Made by a program: the position numbers and the translations under genes. Positions 45,182 through 52,654 of a stretch of 64,000 nt of DNA are shown here, piece by piece. Below the pieces are notes generated by a model. That model was not told the DNA's origin, made no database searches, and was given only the letters and a program-made list of their open reading frames with translations. Source of the stretch: Rubrimonas sp036788415 (GTDB lineage Bacteria; Pseudomonadota; Alphaproteobacteria; Rhodobacterales; Rhodobacteraceae); NCBI RefSeq assembly GCF_036788415.1, contig NZ_DAIQNN010000003.1, positions 1 to 64,000 on the forward strand, written 5' to 3'. Every line of letters begins with the position of its first letter. The first letter of the stretch is position 1.

Positions 45182-46665
45182 CGCGGCGTCCCCCAGCCGT
45201 AATGGCGCGAATCGGTCGGCCAGGGCAGGTCGCGGTCGGGCGCCACGCTCCGCTCGGCCTCCGCGAGCACGTCCTCAAGGCTGCGCACGGCGCTCATGTG
45301 CCCGCCGAGCGCCGCGTAGTCCGACAGCCTCATGGTGAACTCGATGGGCGCGACGAGCGCGGGGGTGGGCACATAGCCGAAGGAGTTGGTGGGCATCCGC
45401 GTCACATCCACCATGAAGGTGATGCCGCCGCCCGGCCAGACATAGGCCGGCGCGCCGCCGCAGGAGACGTAAGTCAGCGTCTCGCGCACCGAGCGCGTCA
45501 GCCGCACCGGGTTCTCGGTGACGCCCGCGCGCAGCGACCCCCCGGCGCCGCCCATGAACAGGACCGAACAGAGCGCCGGCTCGCAATTCTCCTCGACCCG
45601 CTCGACCGAGGCGCGCACTGCCGCCGGCGTCTCGGCGGGGCGGGGGATGAGCGCGTCGTCCAGCGTGAAATAGCCGTGCTGCTCGCCGGTGGTGGAGACC
45701 ATCAGCAGCCGCAGCCCCGGCCAGGCCTTCTTGGGGTCGAAGGGCTTGAGGATCGTCAGCGGGTCCTCGACATCCGTCCCGCCCCAGCCGGCGCCCGGAT
45801 TGGCGACCTGGAAATAGCGCCCGGGCGTCGAGCGGCGGCCCTTGATGCGCAGACCGGTCGGGCGCATCCCCAGCAGCTTGCCGGCCTGATGCTCGGACAG
45901 CACGCCGGTGATGTGGTCGTCCACCACCACGACGTCGTCGAGATGGTCGGCCCATTGCCGCGCGAACATGCCGATGGCGGCTGAGCCGCAGCCCACCCGC
46001 ATCCGCTCCTCGGCGTGGCCGTCGATGACGGGGGGGGTCCCCGCTTGCGCGATCAGCGTCGCGCCGCCGTCGATGGTCATCTCGACGGCCTCGCGGTTGC
46101 ACAGCCGCATCAGCGCGTCGCAGGCGACGCGGCCCTCCTTCTTCGAGCCGCCGGTGAGGTGATGCACGCCGCCGAGCGCGAGCATCCGGCTGCCGTATTC
46201 GCCGGTGGTCACATGGCCGACCGCCTCGCCCTCGACGCGCACGGTCGCCTGTTCGGGGCCGAGGAAGCGGTCGGTGTCGATCTTCAGCTTGACGCCGCAA
46301 TAGGAGTAGATGCCCTCGGTGACGACCGTCACCATGTCCACCCCGCGCACGTTCTGGCTGACGATGAAGGGGGCGGGCTTGTAGTCGGGATAGGTGGTGC
46401 CTGCGCCGACGGCGGTGACGAAGGGCCGGCGGCTCTCGACCAGATCGCCGTCCCAGTCGGGCCCGCCGGCGAAGGGGACGACGGCGGCGCCTTCGGCCTT
46501 GGCGTGTTCCAGCACCGTGAAGGGATCGACGCGGACGAGCTGGCCGCCCTCGTTGGCGTAGCGGTCGCAGGCGCCGGCGCGACCGTCGGAGATGTAGCAC
46601 ATCACCGGGCAGGCGTCGCAGCGGATCTTGCCGCCATCGGTCGCGACGGGAGCGGTGCGGACCAT
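45178..46665 (-). CDS. 6-hydroxynicotinate reductase-like Fe-S protein
   Basis: A 495-aa cytosolic protein of the family annotated as 6-hydroxynicotinate reductase. The N-terminus has an Fe-S cysteine cluster, CDACPVMCYISDGRAGACDRY (about residues 16-36, first 20 shown in part: CxxCPVxC-x8-C), followed by GVDMVTVVTEGIYSYCGVKL, GGVHHLTGGSKKEGR and RVGCGSAAIGMFARQW. In Eubacterium barkeri the named enzyme reduces the hydroxylated pyridine ring of nicotinate. Here it follows the molybdenum hydroxylase by two bases, fitting hydroxylation then reduction. The real substrate is unknown. Confidence 0.8.
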   Translation of the reverse strand: MVRTAPVATDGGKIRCDACPVMCYISDGRAGACDRYANEGGQLVRVDPFTVLEHAKAEGAAVVPFAGGPDWDGDLVESRRPFVTAVGAGTTYPDYKPAPFIVSQNVRGVDMVTVVTEGIYSYCGVKLKIDTDRFLGPEQATVRVEGEAVGHVTTGEYGSRMLALGGVHHLTGGSKKEGRVACDALMRLCNREAVEMTIDGGATLIAQAGTPPVIDGHAEERMRVGCGSAAIGMFARQWADHLDDVVVVDDHITGVLSEHQAGKLLGMRPTGLRIKGRRSTPGRYFQVANPGAGWGGTDVEDPLTILKPFDPKKAWPGLRLLMVSTTGEQHGYFTLDDALIPRPAETPAAVRASVERVEENCEPALCSVLFMGGAGGSLRAGVTENPVRLTRSVRETLTYVSCGGAPAYVWPGGGITFMVDVTRMPTNSFGYVPTPALVAPIEFTMRLSDYAALGGHMSAVRSLEDVLAEAERSVAPDRDLPWPTDSRHYGWGTPR

Positions 46666-46667
46666 GC

Positions 46668-49418
46668 TCAGCCTCCCGCGGCTCGGATCGCCGCGAGCAC
46701 GCGCTCGGGCGTCGCGGGGAGGCGGCGGAGTTCGGCGCCGGTCGCGTGGCGGATCGCGCAGAGCGCGGCGGGGGCGGTCGGGATCAGCGCGTGCTCGCCG
46801 AGCCCCTTGGCGCCGTAGGGGCCATGCGGGTCCGGCACTTCGACGATCAGCGTCTCGATGGGCGGCGCGTCGCCGAAAGTCGGGATGAGGTAGTCGTGCA
46901 GATTGTCGGTGCGGCCGGGGACGAACTCCTCCATCAGCGCCATGCCGAGGCCCTGCATGACGCCGCCCTGAATCTGGCCCTCCACGAGCACCGGGTTGAT
47001 CGCGCGCCCCACGTCGTGGGCCGCCGTCACCTTGACCGGGTGGACGCGCCCGAGCGCGAGGTCCACGTCGAGTTCGACGATCTGGGCTGCGTAGCCGAAC
47101 TGGGCGTAGGGGCGGCCCTGACCGTCCGCGTCGAGCGGGCCGGTCGGCGGGTCGTAGGTCTCGGCGACTTGCAGCAGATAGCCGTCCTGGTCCACGGGCA
47201 GCGCGGCGAGGTCGAGCTGGCGCAGCGCTCCGCCCTCCACCAGCCGGACTGCGCCGCCCTCCAGCACGATTTCCGCCGCGTCGGAGACGTTGCCGAGCCG
47301 CAGCAGCGCCGCCCGCAGCGCCGCGCCCGCCCGCCGCGCCGCCTCGCCCGTGACGAAGGTCTGGCGCGAGGCGGAGGTCTTGCCGGCATCGGGCGTCAGA
47401 TCGGTGTCGGCGCCGATCAGATCGACGGCGGACAGCGGCGCGCCAAGGGCCTGCGCGAAGATCTGGGCGATCACGGTGTTGGCGCCCTGCCCGATGTCCA
47501 CCGCCCCCTGATGCAGCGCCACCCGCCCGTCGCCCTTCAGGCCCGCGCGGATGGTCGAGGGGTTGGGGATCGAGGTGTTCCCGCAGCCATACCAGCCCGA
47601 CGCGACGCCCACGCCGCGCCGCAAGGGCGCGCCGGTCGCCCCGCGCCCGGCGTTCAGCACTTCGGCCTCGGCCAGCGCGCGCGTCCAGTGCGGGGCCAGC
47701 GCGTCGAGACAGGCGGCGGCGCCGACGCCGCTCTCGAACACCTGCCCGGTGACAGTGGGCAGGCCGTCGCGCAGCGCGTTGAGCTGGCGGAAGGCGAGGC
47801 GGTCCATGCCCAGCCGCTCGGCCAGCGCGTCGAGCGCAGGCTCGAGCGCTGCGGCGGCCTGCGGCACGCCGAAGCCGCGGAAGGCGCCCGAGGGCGGGCA
47901 GTGACTGTGCACCGCTTCGGTGTCGGCGCGATAGTTCGGGACGACGTAGGGGCCGCTCGCATGGACCGGCACGCGGTTGGCGACGGTCGGCCCCCATGAG
48001 GCGTAGGCGCCGGTGTTGAACTCCGCATCGAAGGCGAGGCCGGTCAGCCGGCCTTCGGCGTCGGCGCCGACGCGCAAGGCGATGCGCGCGGGGTGGCGTT
48101 TGGTGCTGACGCGCATCGATTCGGGGCGCGTGAAGGTCATGCGGACCGGGCGGCGCAGCGCCCACGCCGCCAGCGCGACCAGCGGCTGCGCCGTGAGGTC
48201 GAGTTTGGAGCCGAAGCCGCCGCCGACTGCGGTGGGGATCACCCGCACGCTGTCGGGCGGCAGACCCAGGATCGCGGCGAGGCCGTCGCGGTTCATCATG
48301 GGGGCTTGCGTGCAGCAGGTCACCTCGACCCGGCCGCCGACGCGGCGCGCCCAGGCCGCTTCGGGCTCGATATAGGCGTGCTCGACGAAGCCCGTCTCGA
48401 TCCTGCCCTCCACGACGACCGAAGCGGCGGCGAGCGCGGCTTCGGCGTCGCCGCGCGCGACATGGCCGCGGCACATCGCGTTGCCTGGGCGCTCGGGGTG
48501 GAGGGGCGGAGCGGCGCGCGCGGCGTCGATGTCGGTCGCGGCGGAGAGGGGCGTCCAGGCCACGGGGAAGCCGCCGAGGTCGAGCGCCGCCATCGACGCG
48601 GCCTCGCCCACGACCGCCGCCACCGCCTCGCCCTCGAAGCGCGCCTCGCCCTCCGCCAGAACCGGCTGGTCGATGAAGCCGGGGATCACGCCGAAGCGGT
48701 TGAGGCCGGGCACGTCCGCCGCCGTCAGCACGGCGACCACGCCCGGATGCGCGGCGCGCCAACCCTCCAGATCGCCGAAGGCGAAGCTTGCGTGTGGGTG
48801 CGGGCTGCGCACGGCGCGCAGGACGAGCGCGTCCCCCGGCGCGGCGTCGTCGCCGAAGATCTCGGCGCCGGTCACCTTGGCGCGACCGTCGAGCCGGGCG
48901 ACCGACGCGCCGACGCCGCCCTCGAACACCGCCGCGCCGGGCTGGGCGTCCATCACCGCCTCGACGATCTTGCGGTAGCCGGTGCAGCGGCAGAGCACGC
49001 CGCCGAGCGCGTCCGACACCTCGCGCTCCGAGGGCCGGGGCGTCTCGCGCAGGAGCGCGACGGCGGAAACCATCGCGCCGGGGGTGCAGATGCCGCATTG
49101 CGCCGCCCCGTGGCGCAGGAAGGCGTCGGCGAGCGCCTGCGCCTGCGGGTCGCGCGCCGTGAGCCCGGCGACCGTCTCGATCTCGGCGCCTTCGCAGCGG
49201 CCGAGCGCGGTGGTGCAGGCGCAGACGGGCGCGCCGTCGAGCAGCACGGTGCAGGCGCCGCAATCGCCGGCGTTGCAGCCGACTTTCACGTCGCGCGCGC
49301 CGGCCAGCTCGCGCAGCGCCTCGGACAGCCGCATCTGGGGCGCGGCGCGCAGCGCAATCGCCTCGCCGTTGAGCGTGAAGGCGACAGTCGCGCCCGGATC
49401 GTCGAAGTCGAGGCTCAT
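46668..49418 (-). CDS. xanthine dehydrogenase-family hydroxylase, fused 2Fe-2S and molybdopterin subunits
   Basis: A 916-aa fusion. Residues about 1-165 are the 2Fe-2S subunit, with CNAGDCGACTVLLDG, CGICTPG and CRCTGYRKI giving two clusters. The rest is the molybdopterin subunit: GFVEHAYIEPEAAWA, AVGGGFGSK, SGAFRGFGVPQ, HQGAVDIGQGANTVIAQ and the catalytic glutamate in GAKGLGEHALIP. It starts at MSLDFDDPGATVAF; the open frame upstream overlaps the FAD gene and is not conserved. The FAD subunit is separate and coupled by ATGA. Such enzymes hydroxylate N-heterocycles or purines; the ligand is not decidable here. Confidence 0.92.
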   Translation of the reverse strand: MSLDFDDPGATVAFTLNGEAIALRAAPQMRLSEALRELAGARDVKVGCNAGDCGACTVLLDGAPVCACTTALGRCEGAEIETVAGLTARDPQAQALADAFLRHGAAQCGICTPGAMVSAVALLRETPRPSEREVSDALGGVLCRCTGYRKIVEAVMDAQPGAAVFEGGVGASVARLDGRAKVTGAEIFGDDAAPGDALVLRAVRSPHPHASFAFGDLEGWRAAHPGVVAVLTAADVPGLNRFGVIPGFIDQPVLAEGEARFEGEAVAAVVGEAASMAALDLGGFPVAWTPLSAATDIDAARAAPPLHPERPGNAMCRGHVARGDAEAALAAASVVVEGRIETGFVEHAYIEPEAAWARRVGGRVEVTCCTQAPMMNRDGLAAILGLPPDSVRVIPTAVGGGFGSKLDLTAQPLVALAAWALRRPVRMTFTRPESMRVSTKRHPARIALRVGADAEGRLTGLAFDAEFNTGAYASWGPTVANRVPVHASGPYVVPNYRADTEAVHSHCPPSGAFRGFGVPQAAAALEPALDALAERLGMDRLAFRQLNALRDGLPTVTGQVFESGVGAAACLDALAPHWTRALAEAEVLNAGRGATGAPLRRGVGVASGWYGCGNTSIPNPSTIRAGLKGDGRVALHQGAVDIGQGANTVIAQIFAQALGAPLSAVDLIGADTDLTPDAGKTSASRQTFVTGEAARRAGAALRAALLRLGNVSDAAEIVLEGGAVRLVEGGALRQLDLAALPVDQDGYLLQVAETYDPPTGPLDADGQGRPYAQFGYAAQIVELDVDLALGRVHPVKVTAAHDVGRAINPVLVEGQIQGGVMQGLGMALMEEFVPGRTDNLHDYLIPTFGDAPPIETLIVEVPDPHGPYGAKGLGEHALIPTAPAALCAIRHATGAELRRLPATPERVLAAIRAAGG

Positions 49419-50302
49419 GCCGCCGCCGCCTCTCCCGCCGCCATCCCAAGCGCGCGCCGGACCAGTTCGAGCGCCGCGGCGCGCCGATAGGCGGCGCTCG
49501 CGCGGATGTCGTCGATGGGCGACAGCGGCGCGAGATGGGCGGGGTCGGGGATCGCCGCGAGCGCGCGCCCATCCCACGGCGCGCCGACGAGCGCCGCTTC
49601 GAGCGCGGGCAGGCGCTGCGCGACCGCCGAGCAGGCGCCGACAGCGACGCGCGCGGCGCCCACCCGCCCCTGCGCGTCGGGCGCGAGCAGCGCCGCCACC
49701 ATCCCGATCGAGATCACCAGATGCACCCGGGCGCCGAGCTTGACGAAGGCGCTGCGCGCGGCCTCGGGCTGCGGCGGGATCAGCACGGCGGTCATCAGCT
49801 CGTCGGGCGCGCGCGCGGTCCGGCGCGGGCCGAGCAGAAAGTCGCCCAAGGGCAGCCGCCGCACTCCCCGCAGCGAGGCGAGCTCGACTTGCGCGTCGAG
49901 CGCGAGCAGGGGCGGAACCCCGTCCGCCGCGGGCGAAGCGTTGCAGAGATTGCCGCCGATGGTGCCCGCATTCTGGATTTGCGCGCCGCCCACCTCGCGC
50001 GCCGCCGCCCGGAGCGCGTCGAAGGCCGGGGGAAGGGCTCCTCGGGCGATCATGGTCCAGGTGGTCGCTGCGCCGATCCGCCAGCCCTCCGCCGTTTCCG
50101 ATGCGCCCCGCAGCGCGTCGAGCCCGCTGACGTCGAGCGCCGCGAACGCCGCCGGGCCGTCGCGCAGGGAGGGGTAGACGTCAGTGCCGCCGGCGAGGAT
50201 GCGCGGCGCGTCCCCGCTCGCGCCCCGATGCGCTTCTGCGGCGAGCAGCGCCAGCGCCGCGTCGAGGGCGCGGGGGCGGTGGAAGCGCGGCGTCGCGGTC
50301 AT
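49415..50302 (-). CDS. xanthine dehydrogenase-family FAD-binding subunit
   Basis: FAD subunit of the hydroxylase, 295 aa, passing electrons from the Fe-S clusters to an acceptor. RILAGGTDVYPSLRDG and GGAQIQNAGTIGGNLCNASPAAD are the two FAD motifs (about residues 34-50 and 107-128); the C-terminal CO-dehydrogenase flavoprotein domain is present (VGACSAVAQRLPALEAAL). It is first in the leftward catabolic operon, divergent from marR, with an operator-like repeat 28 bases before the start. Confidence 0.92.
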   Translation of the reverse strand: MTATPRFHRPRALDAALALLAAEAHRGASGDAPRILAGGTDVYPSLRDGPAAFAALDVSGLDALRGASETAEGWRIGAATTWTMIARGALPPAFDALRAAAREVGGAQIQNAGTIGGNLCNASPAADGVPPLLALDAQVELASLRGVRRLPLGDFLLGPRRTARAPDELMTAVLIPPQPEAARSAFVKLGARVHLVISIGMVAALLAPDAQGRVGAARVAVGACSAVAQRLPALEAALVGAPWDGRALAAIPDPAHLAPLSPIDDIRASAAYRRAAALELVRRALGMAAGEAAAA

Positions 50303-50329
50303 GGCCTGCGGCCTCTTCCTCTGGCGCTG

Positions 50330-50349
50330 ATCGTTCCTGTGCAAACGAT
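50330..50349. promoter_or_regulatory. operator-like inverted repeat upstream of hydroxylase operon and marR
   Basis: ATCGTTCCTGTGCAAACGAT has perfect 6-bp arms around 8 bases. It lies between the divergent FAD-subunit gene and marR, where a MarR dimer would be expected to bind. A close relative, TCGTTAGCATACGAACG, precedes hyuA at 54732. The protein-DNA link is inferred. Confidence 0.6.
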
Positions 50350-50494
50350 GCTTCGGTCCACGGCCCGGCTTGTCAAGCGGTTTCCGGCGATGGCGCGCGG
50401 CGCTTGCCGCCCCGCCCCGCATGTGCTTGATCGACGTGCGGGCTGCGCCGCGTTTTCGGGCAGCCGCGCGCATCGCCGCGAAGGGAGCCTCGAT

Positions 50495-50926
50495 TTGGCG
50501 GGCGACGAGCCGGACCCCTACATCCTCGACGCGCAGGTGGGCTATGTGCTGCGCCGCGCGCATCAGCGCCACACCGCGCTGTTCGCCGCGCGGATGGAAG
50601 GAGGGCTGACGCCGACCCAGTTCGCGGCGCTGTCGCGCCTCGCGGAAGTCGGGCCGTGCTCGCAGAACCATCTCGGGCGGCTGACGGCGATGGACGTCGC
50701 CACCATCAAGGGCGTGGTGGACCGGCTGCGCGCGCGCGGCCTGGTGGCGTCCGAGCCCGACGCCGAGGACCGCCGCCGCAGCGTCATCGCGCTGACCGAG
50801 GAGGGGCGCGCGCTGATCGGCCCGGCGCAGGCGGCGGGGCGGGAGATCACCGAGGCGACCCTTGCGCCGCTGACCGCGCGCGAGCGCGCGACGCTGCTAC
50901 GCCTGCTGCGGTGCATCGCCGACTGA
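50495..50926 (+). CDS. MarR family transcriptional regulator
   Basis: Winged-helix repressor of 143 aa. I choose a TTG start (LAGDEPDPYILDAQVGYVL), seven bases after GGGAG; no ATG in frame gives a sensible N-terminus, and the frame stays open upstream only by composition. The wHTH is visible in GLTPTQFAALSRLAEVG, LGRLTAMDVATIKGVVDRLRARGLV and the wing DAEDRRRSVIALTEEG. The gene is divergent from the hydroxylase operon and ends 30 bases inside hyuB on the opposite strand. Such regulators usually respond to an aromatic ligand. Confidence 0.87.
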   Translation: MAGDEPDPYILDAQVGYVLRRAHQRHTALFAARMEGGLTPTQFAALSRLAEVGPCSQNHLGRLTAMDVATIKGVVDRLRARGLVASEPDAEDRRRSVIALTEEGRALIGPAQAAGREITEATLAPLTARERATLLRLLRCIAD

Positions 50927-52654
50927 GCCGCGGAGCGCCGCCGTCGCCGCCGCATCGACCGCGCCGTCGCGCAGCGCCACGCCGAACAGCGCCCGCGCCT
51001 GCTCCGGCGTGTAATAGCCGAGCCGCACGTCCTCGCGCACGGCGTCGGGGTCTCGCCGGAACGGGTCGCCATGCCCGCCGCCGCCCGGCGTGCCGACGCG
51101 CACCCGGTCGCCGGGGCCGAGCGGGATGTCCTGCGCCTTGGACAGATGCGGCGGCGTGAAGGCCCGCCCCCCCTGCACGATCTCCACCGTGTTCACCGCC
51201 CCGTCGCGCCCGCCGAGCGCGCCTTGCGGGCCGACGCGCCCGTGATCCATCACGAAGGAGGCGCGCGCCGAGCCGCGCCGCAGCTCGATCTCGTACTCCA
51301 CCCCGAAGCCGCCGCGCCGCGCGCCCGCCCCGCCCGAGCCCTCGCGCAGCGCGTAGCGGCGATAGAGCACGGGGAATTGCTGTTCCATGATCTCGATGGG
51401 CGGCGCCTTGGAGATGCCGATGGTCGAGCAGCCATTGGTCAGCCCGTCCTCGCGCGCATTGCCGCCATAGCCGCCGCCGCTCAGCTGATACATCACGAAG
51501 CCGCGCCCGCGCTCGGGGTCGTGGCCGCCCAGCCCGAAATTGCCCGAAGTGCCGGCGGGCGCCGCCGTGACGATCTCGGGGAGGGCCGGGGCCAGCGCCG
51601 CGAACACGGCTTCGGCGATGCGCTGCGACACCTCCGCCGCGCAGCCCGAGACGGGGCGGGGGTAGCGCGCGTCGAGGAAGGTGTCCTCGATCCCCGTCAC
51701 CTCCAGCGGTTCGAAGGCGCCCGCGCTGATCGGCACATGCGGGAAGATGTGGCGCATCGCCAGATAGACCGAGGAGAGCGTCGTCGCCCGCACCGAGTTC
51801 ATCGGGCCGGCGCAGGGCGGGCTGGAGCCGGCGAAGTCGAAGACGAGCCCCTCGGCGGATTTCGAGACGGCGAGGCGGATCTCCAGCGGCGCGTCCACCA
51901 CCCCGTCGCTGTCCACGATCGCGACGCCGCGCCAGACGCCCTCGGGGATGCCGTCGATCGCCGCGCGCATCTGCGCCGCCGCCCGCGCGCGCAGGGCGGC
52001 GACCGCCTCCTCCACCACGTCGTCGCCGTAACGGTCGAACAGCGCGTCGAGCCGCTGCGCGCCGATCTCCAGCGCCGCCGCCTGCGCCTTCACGTCGCCG
52101 ATGCGCTGCTCGGCGACGCGGATGTTGGCGCAGATGATGGAATAGATCTCCGCATCCATCGCGCCGCGCTTGAACAGCTTGACGGGGGGCAGGCGCAGCC
52201 CCTCCTGCTCGACCGCCGTGGCGGAGGCCGAGAAGCCGCCGGGCACCGCGCCCCCGATGTCCGGCCAGTGGCCGGTGTTGGACAGCCAGCACCAGAGCTT
52301 TCCGCCGCGCCAGTAGGGCCGGGCGAAGCGCACGTCCATCAGATGCGTGCCGCCGAGATAGGGGTCGTTGACGATGTAGATGTCGCCGGGCTCGGGGGGC
52401 GCGGTGACGCCGGAGGCGATGCGCTCGATCAGCGTGCGCGTCGAGAACTGCATCACGCCGACGAACACCGGCAGCCCGCCCGCGCCCTGCGCGATGAGCG
52501 ACCCGTCCTCGGCGGAATAGATGCCGTCGGAGCGGTCGTTGGCCTCGGCGATCACGGGCGAGAAGGCGGCGCGCGAGAAGGCGAGGTCCATCTCGTCGCA
52601 GATCTGCTGGAGCCTGGCCTCGATGACAGTCAGGGTGATGGGGTCGAGCGTCAC
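50897..52654 (-). CDS. hyuB: hydantoinase B / N-methylhydantoinase family subunit
   Basis: HyuB-family subunit, 585 aa, working with HyuA in ATP-dependent cleavage of a cyclic amide such as a hydantoin or 5-oxoproline. It begins with GTG overlapping the hyuA stop (GTGA). AFSPVIAEANDRSDGIYSAEDG, NDPYLGGTHLMDVRFARP, FDFAGSSPPCAGPMNSVRAT and the glycine-rich GAGARRGGFGVEYEIEL and VRVGTPGGGGHGDPF are typical. The ring substrate is unknown; the adjoining hydroxylase and reductase suggest a partially reduced heterocycle. Confidence 0.88.
   Translation of the reverse strand: MTLDPITLTVIEARLQQICDEMDLAFSRAAFSPVIAEANDRSDGIYSAEDGSLIAQGAGGLPVFVGVMQFSTRTLIERIASGVTAPPEPGDIYIVNDPYLGGTHLMDVRFARPYWRGGKLWCWLSNTGHWPDIGGAVPGGFSASATAVEQEGLRLPPVKLFKRGAMDAEIYSIICANIRVAEQRIGDVKAQAAALEIGAQRLDALFDRYGDDVVEEAVAALRARAAAQMRAAIDGIPEGVWRGVAIVDSDGVVDAPLEIRLAVSKSAEGLVFDFAGSSPPCAGPMNSVRATTLSSVYLAMRHIFPHVPISAGAFEPLEVTGIEDTFLDARYPRPVSGCAAEVSQRIAEAVFAALAPALPEIVTAAPAGTSGNFGLGGHDPERGRGFVMYQLSGGGYGGNAREDGLTNGCSTIGISKAPPIEIMEQQFPVLYRRYALREGSGGAGARRGGFGVEYEIELRRGSARASFVMDHGRVGPQGALGGRDGAVNTVEIVQGGRAFTPPHLSKAQDIPLGPGDRVRVGTPGGGGHGDPFRRDPDAVREDVRLGYYTPEQARALFGVALRDGAVDAAATAALRGSVGDAPQQA

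Noticed and set aside
45178..46665. Firm naming of the gene as 6-hydroxynicotinate reductase with nicotinate as substrate
   Set aside because: The family label comes from one characterised enzyme; the remaining Eubacterium pathway genes are not in the window, so I keep only -like.
45178..49572. A 1,464-residue open frame on the minus strand
   Set aside because: Only its last 495 residues are a gene (the reductase-like protein). The rest runs out of frame over the hydroxylase gene, is Arg/Ala-rich and has no domain.
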